A stretch of 64,000 nt of DNA from Bradyrhizobium diazoefficiens (GTDB taxonomy: Bacteria > Pseudomonadota > Alphaproteobacteria > Rhizobiales > Xanthobacteraceae): NCBI RefSeq assembly GCF_018131015.1, contig NZ_JAFCJJ010000007.1, positions 186,001 to 250,000 of the forward strand. The letters run 5' to 3'. Positions 40,341 through 49,748 of the stretch are shown piece after piece. The number at the start of each line of letters is the position of its first letter. Position 1 is the stretch's first letter. The position numbers and the translations under genes were made by a program. The notes under the pieces are model-generated. The model saw only the letters and a list, made by a program, of their open reading frames with translations, ran no database searches and was not told the origin of the DNA.

Positions 40341-42026
40341 GTGAAGTTGAGCAATCTGAAGATCGCCCCCAAGCTCGGCATCCTTGTCGGCGTCACCCTG
40401 TTTGGCCTGTGCATCTCCGGTGTTCTCGCCGGCTATCTGATGAAGCGCGAGATGGTGAACGCGCGCATCGACCAGGCCAAGGCGATCGTCGAGATGGGCC
40501 GCAACTTTGCCGCTGCCCTGACGAAGCGCGTCAGTGCCGGCGAGATGACGAAGGAGGCGGCCTTTGCCGAGCTTCGCCGCTACGGCAACGCGATGACCTA
40601 TGACAACGGCGCGGGCTATCTGTTCGGCACCTCCTATGACGGCATCACCCAGCTCGCGCCCGATCCGAAGCAGATCGGCACCAACCGCATGGAGGTCGTG
40701 ACCAACGGCCGCAAGCTGTCCCAGGAGCTGATGAACGGCGCCAAGGCCAACGGCTCCATCCTGCTGTATTACGAATATGCAAAGCCCGGCCAGGAAGGGC
40801 TGATCCGCAAGCTCGGCTACGCCGTCGCCATTCCCGGCCTCGACATGTATCTCGGCACCGGTGCCTATCTCGATGACATCGACGCCAAGATGGCGCCGGT
40901 CTATTGGCTGCTCGGTCTCGCCATGTTCGGCATCCTGGTCGTCGCCGGCAGCGTCGCCTGGCTGCTCGGCCGCAGCATCAGCGCTCCGCTGGCGCTGCTC
41001 GGCGCGCGCATGAAGGATCTCGCCGACGGCAAGCTCGAGGGCGATATCCCCGGCGTCGGCCGCGGCGACGAGGTCGGGGCGATGGCGTCGACCGTTCAGA
41101 TCTTCAAGGACAATGCGGTCCGCATCCGCGACCTCGAGAAGACCGAGCTTGCCGCGCAGGAGCGCGCCGCGGCGGAACGTCGCAGCGCGATGGAGAACAT
41201 CGCCAGCGACTTCGAACGCAGCGTCAACGGCATCGTCCGCTCGGTCTCCTCGGCCGCGGCCGGCATGCAGTCCACGGCGCAGTCGATGACCGCGACCGCG
41301 AGCGATGCGTCCTCGCGGGCGGCGACCGTCGGCGCGGCCTCGCAGAAGGCTTCCGGCAATGTCGGCACGGTTGCCGCCGCCGCCGAGGAGCTGTCGAGCT
41401 CGGTGGCGGAGATCGCCCGCCAGGTGACCCGCTCGACCGAAGTCGCGACCAAGGCCGTCGGCGATGCCGAACGCACCAACGCCACGGTGCAGGAGTTGTC
41501 CACCGGCGCCGAGAAGATCGGCGAGGTGGTCAAGCTCATTCATTCGATCGCGGCGCAGACCAATTTGCTCGCGCTCAACGCCACCATCGAGGCGGCGCGT
41601 GCCGGCGAATCCGGCCGCGGTTTTGCCGTCGTCGCCTCCGAGGTCAAGGCGCTCGCCAACCAGACCGCCAAGGCGACCGAGGAAATCTCCGCGCAGGTCG
41701 CGGCGATGCAGACCTCGACCAGCGATGCGGTCGCGGCGATCGGCGGCATCACGAGAACCATCACCGAGATGAGCGAGATCACCGCGGGCATTTCCGCCGC
41801 GATCGAGCAGCAGGGCGGTGCGACCCGCGAGATCGCCCGCAACATCCAGTCGGTCGCGGCCGGCTCGAACGAGATCAACGCCCATATCGGCAGCGTCACC
41901 TCTGCCGCGGAAGCGACCGGCACCGCCGCCACCGACGTGCTCACCAACGCCCGCGAGCTGGACAACCAGTCCGGCGCGCTGCGCAGCGCCGTCGACGGCT
42001 TCCTGGCCAAGGTGCGCGCGGCGTAA
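40341..42026 (+). CDS. Methyl-accepting chemotaxis protein with small Cache sensor
   Basis: 561 residues from a GTG with GGAG eight bases upstream. Transmembrane helices at about 12-33 and 192-213 flank a periplasmic single-Cache domain ([21 protein letters not shown] near 90-110; [18 protein letters not shown] near 160-177). HAMP domain about 214-265, then the methyl-accepting coiled coil with the signalling tip [18 protein letters not shown] (about 410-427) and [14 protein letters not shown]. Senses a small extracellular ligand, often an organic acid in this sensor class, and signals to CheA/CheW, which are not encoded here. Ends KVRAA with no CheR-binding pentapeptide. Confidence 0.94.
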   Translation: MKLSNLKIAPKLGILVGVTLFGLCISGVLAGYLMKREMVNARIDQAKAIVEMGRNFAAALTKRVSAGEMTKEAAFAELRRYGNAMTYDNGAGYLFGTSYDGITQLAPDPKQIGTNRMEVVTNGRKLSQELMNGAKANGSILLYYEYAKPGQEGLIRKLGYAVAIPGLDMYLGTGAYLDDIDAKMAPVYWLLGLAMFGILVVAGSVAWLLGRSISAPLALLGARMKDLADGKLEGDIPGVGRGDEVGAMASTVQIFKDNAVRIRDLEKTELAAQERAAAERRSAMENIASDFERSVNGIVRSVSSAAAGMQSTAQSMTATASDASSRAATVGAASQKASGNVGTVAAAAEELSSSVAEIARQVTRSTEVATKAVGDAERTNATVQELSTGAEKIGEVVKLIHSIAAQTNLLALNATIEAARAGESGRGFAVVASEVKALANQTAKATEEISAQVAAMQTSTSDAVAAIGGITRTITEMSEITAGISAAIEQQGGATREIARNIQSVAAGSNEINAHIGSVTSAAEATGTAATDVLTNARELDNQSGALRSAVDGFLAKVRAA

Positions 42027-42045
42027 GCTCTCGCACCTATACTCT

Positions 42046-42136
42046 CGTCATGCCCGGGCTTGTCCCGGGCATCCACGTTCTTGGCGCCTGAAATCGCGGT
42101 AGCCCGTGGATGGCCGGGACAAGCCCGGCCATGACG
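42046..42136. repeat. Palindromic intergenic repeat, CGTCATGCCCGGGCTTGTCC family
   Basis: Left end CGTCATGCCCGGGCTTGTCC and right end GGACAAGCCCGGCCATGACG are inverted, with an inner ATCCACG/CGTGGAT pair. Located between the convergent chemoreceptor and Bug-protein genes; can form a long hairpin. Confidence 0.85.
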
Positions 42137-42164
42137 GAGAAGGTGTCGCGCCGACCCCCGCGTT

Positions 42165-43136
42165 CTACTGCTTCTCGATCCCGGCGTCGGTGATCAGCTT
42201 CTCCCACAGCACAAGCTGATCTTTCAGAAACTTCTCGAACTCCTCCGGCGTCTGGGCGAACGCCTCCATGCCGCGCTCGGCGAGCTGCGCCTTGACCTCC
42301 GGCCGCTCGACGATCTTGCTGATCTCCGCGTTCAGCTTCGCCACCATCTCCTTCGGCATGCCGGCCGGGCCGAAATAGCCTTGCCAGGAGGAGATGTCGA
42401 AGCCCCTGACGGTCTCGTCCATGGTCGGCAGCTCCGGCAGCAGCGCCGACTTCTGCTTGGTGGTGACCGCCAGCATCTTCAGCGCCTTGCCCTTGACGTG
42501 CGGCAGGCCGGTGAGGACGTCGACGAACATCATGGAGACGCGGCCGGCAATGACGTCGGTCAGCGCGGGCGGCGAGCTCTTGTAGGGCACGTGCAGGAGC
42601 TCAATGCCGGCGAGCCGCGCGAAGGTGGCGCCGGAGACGATCGCCGACGACGAGCCCGAGGCATAGGAGTATTTGCCCGGCTCCTTCTTGGCGAGCGCGA
42701 TCAGCTCGGCGACCGAATTGGCCGGGATGTCCGGATTGATCACCAGCATGAACGGCAGGTCGCCGGTGCGCGCGATCGGCGTGAAATCCTTCTGCGGGTC
42801 GTAGCTCAGCGACTTCAGCAGAAAGGGATTGGCCGAATGCGTGGTGTTGGTGGTCACCAGCAGCGTGTAGCCGTCGGGCGCGGAGCGGGCGACGAAGCTC
42901 GCGGCGATCGAGCCGTTGGCGCCGGCCTTGTTCTCGATCACCATGCCGGTGCCGAGCGCGGTGCCGAGCTCCTTGGAGATGATGCGCGTCGTGGTGTCGG
43001 TGCCGCTGCCGGCCGCGAACGGCAGCACCAGCGTGATGTTGCGGCTGGGCCAGGTATTGGCCTGCGCGGTGGATGCGGCGGCAAGACACAGCGCGGCGGC
43101 GCCGGCGGCGCGCAGGATCCGGATCAGTGACGGCAT
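42165..43136 (-). CDS. Tripartite tricarboxylate transporter (Bug family) binding protein
   Basis: 323 residues from the ATG at 43136 (GAGGGA upstream). Signal peptide to about 26 (STAQA-NT). The family start WPSRNITLVLPFAAGSGTD, the PDGYTLLV stretch and AGIELLHVPYKSSPPALTDVIAGRV are textbook for TctC/Bug receptors of carboxylates. No TctA/TctB membrane genes are adjacent, which is common for the many orphan Bug proteins. Ligand unknown, probably an organic acid. Confidence 0.93.
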   Translation of the reverse strand: MPSLIRILRAAGAAALCLAAASTAQANTWPSRNITLVLPFAAGSGTDTTTRIISKELGTALGTGMVIENKAGANGSIAASFVARSAPDGYTLLVTTNTTHSANPFLLKSLSYDPQKDFTPIARTGDLPFMLVINPDIPANSVAELIALAKKEPGKYSYASGSSSAIVSGATFARLAGIELLHVPYKSSPPALTDVIAGRVSMMFVDVLTGLPHVKGKALKMLAVTTKQKSALLPELPTMDETVRGFDISSWQGYFGPAGMPKEMVAKLNAEISKIVERPEVKAQLAERGMEAFAQTPEEFEKFLKDQLVLWEKLITDAGIEKQ

Positions 43137-43217
43137 GTTTGGACGTTCCCTCTTTTTTCGTTGGCGGGGAACGTAGCTGGTCCAGGCAAAAATCAAAAGA
43201 CGTGAGTCAATTTGGTC

Positions 43218-43375
43218 TCGTGCCCCGGACGCAGCGCAGCGCTCCTTCGCGGTGCGCTGCAGAGCCGGGGCCCATGCCGCGGCACGCTGGGTCCCGGTTC
43301 AGCAGCGCATCACCATAGCGCGTCGGAGACGCGCGTGAACGCGCTTATGGTGCTGCGCTGCGCCCGGGACACGAG
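43218..43375. repeat. Palindromic intergenic repeat, TCGTGCCCCGGACGCAGCGC family
   Basis: Left end TCGTGCCCCGGACGCAGCGC is the approximate inverse of the right end GCGCTGCGCCCGGGACACGA, and CGCGTCGGAGACGCGCGTGAACGCG-like inner arms occur between them (here described, not quoted in full). Typical Bradyrhizobium intergenic repeat, between two genes on the minus strand. Confidence 0.75.
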
Positions 43376-43401
43376 CCTTGTCGTGTGTCCGCGCCGCGGA
43401 A

Positions 43402-44337
43402 TTATTTCACCGCCGAGCCCTGCCGCGAGGCGATGACGACGCCGGCGAGCACCAGGGCGTAGCCTATGAGGTGAAACGGCTGGAGCTTTTCGCCGAGCAG
43501 CAGGATCGCCATCGCCGAGCCGAACACCGGCACCAGATGGAAGAACGGCGCGGCCCGGTTCGGCCCGATCAGCGCCACGCCGCGGTTGAAGAAGAGATAG
43601 GCGAGCGTCGAGGGGAAGATCAGGATGTAGCCGAGGGTTGCCAGCGTCACGGTGTCGAATTGCAGGACGTTGCCGCTCAAGGCCTCCCAGATTGCGGTCG
43701 GCAGCAGCATCGTCGCGCCGCAGCAGGTCGTGAAGGACAGGAAGGAGAGCTGATGCACCTTCGGCCGGCGCGGGATGAAGGCGGAGTAGATGCCGAAGGC
43801 CACCAGCGAGGAGGCGAACATGACGTCGCCCCGGTTGAGCGAGATGCTCGCCAGCGCTGCGAAATCGGCGCGCAGGATGATGATCAGCACGCCCGCAAGC
43901 GAGATCGCGATGCCGGCGAGTTGCGCCGCCGTCAGCCGTACCCCGAACAGCACCAGCGACCACAACGCCACGAACAGGGGACCTGCCGACTGGATCAGCA
44001 GCGCGTTCAGCGCCTCGGTATACTGCATGGCCCAGTATGAGATGGCGTTGTTGAAGGCAAAGCCCACCAGCGACAGGAACAGCATCAGCGGCAGGCTCCT
44101 GCGCAAGGCGGGCCAGTCGCGCTTCAGATGCGGCCAGGAGAACGGCAAAAGCAGCAGGAACACGCCGAACCAGCGGATCGTGGTCACCGTCAGCGGCGGG
44201 ACGTGCGCGCCGACATGGCGGGCGAGCACGATGTTGCCGGCCCAGAACAGCGAGCTCAGGCTGAGCAGCAGATAAGGCTGGTTATTGAGCCAATGGGCCG
44301 GGTTGGAGGCCGGTGGCGCGGGCGAAGCAATCGTCAT
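43402..44337 (-). CDS. EamA/DMT-superfamily transporter
   Basis: 311 residues from the ATG at 44337. Ten predicted helices in two EamA repeats: first repeat with SSLFWAGNIVLARHV and TIRWFGVFLLLLPF, end of second with PSTLAYLFFNRGVALIGPNR and PVFGSAMAILLLGEKL. Metabolite exporter of the RhaT/YdcZ-like drug/metabolite group; substrate unknown. A paralogue of the same length class lies at 49978-50910. Divergent from the DUF1330 gene, with which it shares a 92-bp promoter region. Confidence 0.92.
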   Translation of the reverse strand: MTIASPAPPASNPAHWLNNQPYLLLSLSSLFWAGNIVLARHVGAHVPPLTVTTIRWFGVFLLLLPFSWPHLKRDWPALRRSLPLMLFLSLVGFAFNNAISYWAMQYTEALNALLIQSAGPLFVALWSLVLFGVRLTAAQLAGIAISLAGVLIIILRADFAALASISLNRGDVMFASSLVAFGIYSAFIPRRPKVHQLSFLSFTTCCGATMLLPTAIWEALSGNVLQFDTVTLATLGYILIFPSTLAYLFFNRGVALIGPNRAAPFFHLVPVFGSAMAILLLGEKLQPFHLIGYALVLAGVVIASRQGSAVK

Positions 44338-44429
44338 GGCGTCGGATACGACCTTGCGCCGGATCGTCGTTGTGACACAAGTCACGCGCCCGCAGGGCTA
44401 CAATGCGCGCGTGATCGAGGGAGGCGTCA

Positions 44430-44831
44430 TTGGCGGTTAATATGTTGAACATCGAGGGCCTGGAGCGGCTCGATCCGGATGCGCCGGTGGTGATGCTGAA
44501 CCTGATGCGCTTCCACGCGCGCTCGCGCGACGGCGACGGTTCCGGCTGGGATGCCTATCTGCGCTACAGCGCGATCACCGTGCCGATGATCAAGGCGCGG
44601 GGCGGCACGCTGCTCTGGACCGGCGCGGCGAAGACCGTCGCGCTCGGTCCGCGCGCCGGCCAGGACTGGGATTTCGTGGCCCTGGTCTACTATCCCTCGG
44701 TCGCTTCCTTCCTCGACATGATGACGTCAGAGGCCTACGAGCGTGATGCCGATCCGCATCGCGTCAACGGCTGCGCCGAGCATGTCATCATCGCGACCGA
44801 GCAGGCCTACAGCAAGTTCAGCGCCGGCTGA
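44430..44831 (+). CDS. DUF1330 family protein
   Basis: 133 residues from a TTG at 44430; GGAGG lies five bases before it, while the ATG four codons later is too far from that site, so TTG is preferred. VVMLNLMRFH near 20-29, WDAYLRYS and FVALVYYPSVASFLDMMTSEAY are the ferredoxin-like, dimeric alpha/beta barrel features of DUF1330. No cofactor motif. Enzymatic role unknown; structurally related proteins include small monooxygenases and stress-responsive barrels, but that is only fold similarity. Free-standing gene divergent from an exporter. Confidence 0.85.
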   Translation: MAVNMLNIEGLERLDPDAPVVMLNLMRFHARSRDGDGSGWDAYLRYSAITVPMIKARGGTLLWTGAAKTVALGPRAGQDWDFVALVYYPSVASFLDMMTSEAYERDADPHRVNGCAEHVIIATEQAYSKFSAG

Positions 44832-45057
44832 TACCGCCGGTTTGCAACCGGAGGCGTGGGTCCGGGCCCCCATTGCAACCTTGTTCGGTGTGGCTGCGGC
44901 ACTGTTGCGCGCCAAATGTGAACTAATCGATTGCCCGGGGGTGCCAAAAATGGTGCCTTGGCCCGGTGAGTACGCATGTCGGGGCATTGCCGGCCCGGCA
45001 TGAGTGCTGCGGTGCTGTTTCCTGCTGGTCGTATATTGGGCTTCGTTAGGGGATCAG

Positions 45058-48000
45058 ATGCTTTGTGAGCGGTGCGACGGGGACAATCCGGCGACGAATC
45101 GCTTCTGTCACGGCTGCGGCGCGCCGCTGCCGATGGCCTGTCCCTCCTGCAATCATCTCAGCCCGCCCGGCTCCGGCTTTTGCGGGGCCTGCGGCGCGGC
45201 CCTGAGTGCCGCCAGCAGGCCAATCCCGGCTCCGGCGGGCCCGTCCACGCGGCCGCTCCGCGGCGAGTTGAAGCAGGTGACGGTGCTGTTTGCCGATCTC
45301 GTCAGCTCGACCGAGATCGTCGCCGGGCTCACCGCCGAAGATGCCATGCAGCGTCTCAAGCCCGCGCTCGATGCCATGTGCGACGCCGTGGCGCGGTTCG
45401 AGGGCACGGTGGTGCGAACGCTCGGCGACGGCATCCTCGCCTTCTTCGGCGCACCGCGTGCGCAGGAGGGTCATGCTTTGCTGGCCTGCGAGGCGGCGCT
45501 CGCCATCCGGGACGCGTTTCGCGCGCGCGATGACGCCATGTCGGTGCGCATTGGCCTGCATTCCGGCGAGATCGTCGCGGATGCACCGATCGTCGACACC
45601 GTCACCGAGCACGGCGCCTACGGCCTCACCATTCACCTCGCAAGCCGCCTGCCCGCCGAGGCGGAGCCGGACGAGATCTGCCTGACCGACGAGACCTACC
45701 GTCTGGTGCGCTCGTTCTGCGACGTCGGCCCGCTCGGCCGTCATCGCTTGCGCGGCGTGCCCGAGCCGATCGAGCTTTACCTTCTGAAGAACCTCAAGCC
45801 GGCGGTTGCCAGCCAGCAGTTCCGCGGCCTCGCCCTGACGACGTTCCGCGGCCGCGAGCGGGAGATAGCCCTGCTGCAGCGGACCCTCGCCGCGGTCGAG
45901 ACCGGCGGCTCGCGTGTCACCGGCATCGTCGGCGCGCCCGGCACCGGCAAGAGCCGGCTCTGCTACGAATTCGCGGAATGGTGCCGCGCGCGTCTCATTC
46001 CGGTGTTCGAGGCCCGCGCGCAGTCCTATGGCACTGCAACGCCGCTGCAGCCGGTGCTGGAATTCCTGCGCTCGACCTATTTCAACGTCTCGCTGGACGA
46101 CGAGCCCGACGTGGCGGTGAAGCAGATCGCCACGCACCTCGCCGAACTCGGTTCGACCTTCGAGGCGGACCTCTGGCTGGTTTGCGATTTCCTCGGCATC
46201 AGGCACGGTCAGGGGCCGCCCTCCTGGCTCAGTCCGCGCGCCCGCAATGTCCGTCTGCTCGACATCATCCGTCACCTGATCCGCCAGCGCGGGGCGTCGG
46301 CGTCGGTGATCATCATCGAGGATCTGCACTGGCTCGATCAAGCGAGCGAGGAGTTCGTCGCCACGCTGGTCGACGCGGTGGTCTCCACCAAGACGGTCCT
46401 GATCGTGAATTTCCGGCCGGCCTATTCCGCGCCCTGGATGACCGGGCCGCAGTACCAGCAGATCGAGCTCGCCGAGCTGTCTCCGACGGATACGGATGAC
46501 CTCGTCGATGAGCTGCTCGGCCCCGGAGACGATCTCCTTGACGTGCGGCGGCGCATCGCCGAGCGCAGCGGCGGCAATCCGTTCTTCGCCGAGGAGCTGA
46601 TCCGCTCCCTGGTCGAGCATCTGGCCATCGTCGGCGAACAGGGCGGCTATCTGCGCGGCATCTCCGGCGTCTCCGACGTGCTGCCGCCGACCGTGCAGGC
46701 GGTGATCGGTGCGCGGATCGACCGGCTGGCGCCCGGCGATCGCGACCTCCTGCAAACGGCGGCCATCATCGGCAAGGAGTTCGAGCTCGCCGTCCTGCAG
46801 AGCGTCGCGAGCCTGCCCGCCGTCACGCTCGAGGCGATTCTGGCCCGGCTCTGTTCCGGCGAGATGCTGCAGGCCCACAGCGGCAAGGACGGCCAGGGCT
46901 ACGGCTTCCGCCATCCCCTGATCCAGGAGGTCGCCTATTCGACCCAGCTCCGCGCGCGGCGCAGCCTGCTCCACGCGCGGGTCGCGCGGGCGATCGAGCA
47001 ATTCTATCCGGAACGGCTCGAGGAGTTTTCAGCGCTGCTGTCCCACCATTTCGAGCAGGCCGGCGACGCGGAAGCCGCGGCCGGATATGCCGCGCGCGCC
47101 GCGCGCTGGATCGGTTCGACCAGCCCGGCGGAAGCGATCCGGCATTGGCACAAGGTGCGCGCGCTGAAGGCGGGACAGGCGCGCAGCCCGGCGGGCGATG
47201 CGCTCAGGATCGCGGCCAGCAGCCAGATCGCCTGGCTCGGCTGGCGCGAGGGCATGACGTCGGAGGAGGCAAAGCCCTTCATTCAGGAAGCGCTGGAATG
47301 GGCCCAGGACATCGACGATTCCATGATCCCGCTGTTGCTGTTCGTCGAGGGCCGGATCGCGGGCGCGAGCGGCGGGCAGGCCGATGCCTATGTCAGCACG
47401 GTCAAGGAGGCGCTGGCGCTGACCGAAGCGCGAAAGCTCACCAGCCGCGCTGCGACGCTCAATGCCTCGCTCAGCCAGGCCTATGGCTGGGCGGGCCTGT
47501 TGCGCGAGGCGCTCGCCGCAAGCGATGCGGCGCTCGCCGGCGTCCCCGCCATCACCGATTTCGAGCACCAGTTCCTTGGCTACAATGTCGAGCACTGGAT
47601 CCTCAGCCTGCGCGGCCGGATCCTGGTTCGGCTCGGGCGTTTCGACGAGGCGCGGCTGTGCTTCGACCGCATCCTCGCCATCGAGCCGACGCTGATCGAT
47701 CCGACGGTGCAATTCATCGCCAATCTCGGGCACGTCGATCTCGCCTGGTGCCTCGGCGATTCCGCGATGGCCTCGAACCACGCCTGGCGCGTGGTCGAGC
47801 TGGCCTCGCGCCAGGCCAGCCCCTATCTGCGCGCCTACTCGCTGGCCTGCATCGGCACGGCGCAGGGCATCGCGAGGAACTACCAGGCGGCGATCCTGTC
47901 GTTGACGGAGGGCGTCGAGTTCGTGCGCGGGGCGTGCGTCGCCATGGAGATCGAGCCGGAGATGCTTGCCAGCATCGCCGACTATCAGCTGCGTTCCGGC

Positions 48001-48249
48001 GCCCGTACGGCTGCCATCGACAAGGCGCGGGAAGCGATCAAGGTGGCCCAGGAACGGCACGCGCGCCTGCCGGAATGCCGCGCCAACATCACCCTCGCGG
48101 CCGCGCTCGCCGCCGGGAATGAGCCGGATCACCTTGGCGAGGTCGGCCGCCTCGTCGATCGCGCGGAGGCTCTGATCGAACTGACCGGGGCCGACATCTA
48201 CCGGCGGCTGCTGGAGGAAGCGCGGCGGCGGCTCGCGGTCGGCGCGTGA
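45058..48249 (+). CDS. Zinc-ribbon / class III adenylate-cyclase / AAA ATPase / TPR protein
   Basis: 1063 residues from the ATG at 45058 (AGGGGA upstream). Residues 3-50: double zinc ribbon, four CxxC pairs (CERC, CHGC, CPSC, CGAC). About 80-250: class III cyclase domain with metal ligands FADLVSS and LGDGILAFFG, and VRIGLHSGEIV. The usual Asn of the VNLAxRL motif is His here (IHLASRL, His193), so activity needs testing. About 265-560: predicted ATPase with Walker A GAPGTGKS (about 291-298) and Walker B VIIIEDLHWLD. About 650-1063: helical TPR-like repeats. This cyclase-ATPase-TPR architecture is common in rhizobia; the input is unknown. No signal or membrane segment. Ends one base before a convergent gene. 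Confidence 0.9.
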   Translation: MLCERCDGDNPATNRFCHGCGAPLPMACPSCNHLSPPGSGFCGACGAALSAASRPIPAPAGPSTRPLRGELKQVTVLFADLVSSTEIVAGLTAEDAMQRLKPALDAMCDAVARFEGTVVRTLGDGILAFFGAPRAQEGHALLACEAALAIRDAFRARDDAMSVRIGLHSGEIVADAPIVDTVTEHGAYGLTIHLASRLPAEAEPDEICLTDETYRLVRSFCDVGPLGRHRLRGVPEPIELYLLKNLKPAVASQQFRGLALTTFRGREREIALLQRTLAAVETGGSRVTGIVGAPGTGKSRLCYEFAEWCRARLIPVFEARAQSYGTATPLQPVLEFLRSTYFNVSLDDEPDVAVKQIATHLAELGSTFEADLWLVCDFLGIRHGQGPPSWLSPRARNVRLLDIIRHLIRQRGASASVIIIEDLHWLDQASEEFVATLVDAVVSTKTVLIVNFRPAYSAPWMTGPQYQQIELAELSPTDTDDLVDELLGPGDDLLDVRRRIAERSGGNPFFAEELIRSLVEHLAIVGEQGGYLRGISGVSDVLPPTVQAVIGARIDRLAPGDRDLLQTAAIIGKEFELAVLQSVASLPAVTLEAILARLCSGEMLQAHSGKDGQGYGFRHPLIQEVAYSTQLRARRSLLHARVARAIEQFYPERLEEFSALLSHHFEQAGDAEAAAGYAARAARWIGSTSPAEAIRHWHKVRALKAGQARSPAGDALRIAASSQIAWLGWREGMTSEEAKPFIQEALEWAQDIDDSMIPLLLFVEGRIAGASGGQADAYVSTVKEALALTEARKLTSRAATLNASLSQAYGWAGLLREALAASDAALAGVPAITDFEHQFLGYNVEHWILSLRGRILVRLGRFDEARLCFDRILAIEPTLIDPTVQFIANLGHVDLAWCLGDSAMASNHAWRVVELASRQASPYLRAYSLACIGTAQGIARNYQAAILSLTEGVEFVRGACVAMEIEPEMLASIADYQLRSGARTAAIDKAREAIKVAQERHARLPECRANITLAAALAAGNEPDHLGEVGRLVDRAEALIELTGADIYRRLLEEARRRLAVGA

Positions 48250-48915
48250 CTACATCTTTCGCACGATCAGCGTGAACTCCATCATTCCATAGCCGTCGTG
48301 AACCTCGGCGATGGCATCGAAGCGGGTGGTGCAATAGCGCGCCCAGGACGCGGTGTCGGTGGTGTAGAGGCCGCGGCGGGCAGGCGTCCCTGCCGGCTGC
48401 TTCATGAAATTGACGGCGAAGCCGCGCCTTGTGGTGCGGTGCAAATCGTCGAGGCTCGCCGCGATGAAGCGCTCCCAGTCCGGGCGCGGCTCATCCTGCG
48501 CGACATTGAAGATGCCGCTTGCGACCGCATAATCCGCGATGCGGGGGCTGGCATGGCCGAGGGCGAAGGCGGTGTCGCGCCGGTCGCGCCACAGCCGCCG
48601 CGCCCGCCGCAGCATCGCAGCCGAGACGTCGATGCCGAGATAGTCGACGGCGCAGTCGCCATGCCGGCGCTCGAGATAGGCGATCAGCGCACCATAGCCG
48701 CAGCCGAGATCGTTCAGCGAGAAGGGCGATGCGAGATCGCACAGTTTCAGAAGCTGGACGAAGCGCATCTCCTGCGTGGCCTGGCAGGTCCAGTCGACGC
48801 CGGGTGGCGTCGTGCCGAAGCGCCGGACCTGAGCCGAATAATAGGCAGCGATGCCGGCGTAGATCGGTGTCAAGTCTCCGGCGGCGGCGCTGCGCCGCCC
48901 GACCGCGGCGCGCAT
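48250..48915 (-). CDS. Class I SAM-dependent methyltransferase
   Basis: 221 residues from the ATG at 48915. SAM-binding motif NDLGCGYGALIAYLERR (about 79-95) with the second-strand acidic residue in YLGIDVSAAML. VASGIFNVAQDEP follows as the motif near strand 4, then FAVNFMKQP. No metal or substrate motif reveals the acceptor. It begins 7 bp after the stop of the lysine-tailed protein at 48923-49444, and the AAG-rich codons of that tail occupy the place of a ribosome site. Translational coupling is therefore likely and a functional link plausible. Confidence 0.85.
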   Translation of the reverse strand: MRAAVGRRSAAAGDLTPIYAGIAAYYSAQVRRFGTTPPGVDWTCQATQEMRFVQLLKLCDLASPFSLNDLGCGYGALIAYLERRHGDCAVDYLGIDVSAAMLRRARRLWRDRRDTAFALGHASPRIADYAVASGIFNVAQDEPRPDWERFIAASLDDLHRTTRRGFAVNFMKQPAGTPARRGLYTTDTASWARYCTTRFDAIAEVHDGYGMMEFTLIVRKM

Positions 48916-48922
48916 CGCCGGA

Positions 48923-49444
48923 CTACTTCTTCTTCGGCTTCTTCTTTTTCTTGGCGACGCCCAGAGGCGGGAGGGTATTCCCCAACGGCAGCGAGATGAC
49001 CAGGTACGTCCTGCCGAGATAGGGGAGCGGAACCTCCTTGGTGACGATGACCTTCTTCCCGAGCGCAGCATCGTTCGGATCATGCGCCCTCATGAAGCAT
49101 GGCAACGGACGCGTCTCCAGGAAGTTCTTGACCAGGGCGGTCACGATACGCTCGTCACCGCTGACATCGGGCAGATCCGAACCGATCTTGCACAACCATT
49201 CCAGCACCTTGAGCCAGCGGTTTTTCAATCGGTTGTTGTAGATGCCGCCGAGCCCGAGCAGGCGGGCGCTGTCAGCGAATTTCCGTCCCTCCTTGAAGAT
49301 CTCGAATTCGTCCTGAAGGTACTTGATTTCGGAGATGCCGCCGGCGGCGAGGTCGGCTTCGCGCTGCTCAGGTCCAAATCTCAAATTGAACAATTCAAGA
49401 AGCGATCCGATGTAAAGATCGTCCTCGGCAACAATTGCGCCCAT
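48923..49444 (-). CDS. Conserved hypothetical protein with C-terminal poly-lysine tail
   Basis: 173 residues from the ATG at 49444, with GGGAGAG upstream. Mostly soluble, helix-rich; no signal peptide or transmembrane segment. Features: LLELFNLRFGPEQREADLAAG near the N terminus, NNRLKNRWLKVLEWLCKIG in the middle (about 70-88), and a final VAKKKKKPKKK. The tail is encoded almost only by AAG codons. I do not recognise the family. It shares a transcription unit with the methyltransferase gene that follows. Confidence 0.7.
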   Translation of the reverse strand: MGAIVAEDDLYIGSLLELFNLRFGPEQREADLAAGGISEIKYLQDEFEIFKEGRKFADSARLLGLGGIYNNRLKNRWLKVLEWLCKIGSDLPDVSGDERIVTALVKNFLETRPLPCFMRAHDPNDAALGKKVIVTKEVPLPYLGRTYLVISLPLGNTLPPLGVAKKKKKPKKK

Positions 49445-49748
49445 ATCGCTCTCCCTGATGATCAGAGTTGCGTAGCGTAGCCTGACAATGGGAACATTGA
49501 ACCTTGGCAATGGAAAATTTGCAAGCTGCAGACTTGAGGCTTCATCGCGCGGGTTTGCCCGCCGGGGGCATCAGCCGTCCCGGTCAACCGACACGTGTCC
49601 CGTCCGGCGCGACTGCGCCCGGCAAGGCAGGCCGCTTCGTTGACGCCACGCGTGCGCCTGACAGCGCCGGGGCAAAGACCTTGATCTTGATCAAAGGCGC
49701 ATCCACAGTGGCCGGCAAGCAATCAGGCTGCAAAATCGGGAGGAATTC
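49445..49748. other. Intergenic region with promoter of DUF3551 gene
   Basis: 304 bp between divergent genes. Holds a consensus FNR/FixK-type site (49681-49694) for the right gene. The part from about 49550 to 49670 is GC-rich, with the inverted pair GGGTTTGCCCGCC/GGGGGCATC-like features but no clear hairpin. No RNA gene recognised. Confidence 0.5.
49681..49694 (+). promoter_or_regulatory. Consensus FNR/FixK-type site upstream of DUF3551 gene
   Basis: TTGATCTTGATCAA is a near-perfect dyad (TTGATC-TT-GATCAA reads TTGAT-N4-ATCAA). Its centre is about 61 bp before the ATG at 49749, placing a -41 activator promoter about 20 bp before the start. It is the strongest site of this class in the window. 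Confidence 0.82.

Noticed and set aside
45046-47001. Open frame of about 650 codons on the minus strand opposite the cyclase/ATPase gene
   Set aside because: Low-complexity, Arg/Gly/Asp-rich translation with no motif; the plus-strand protein has four clear domains.
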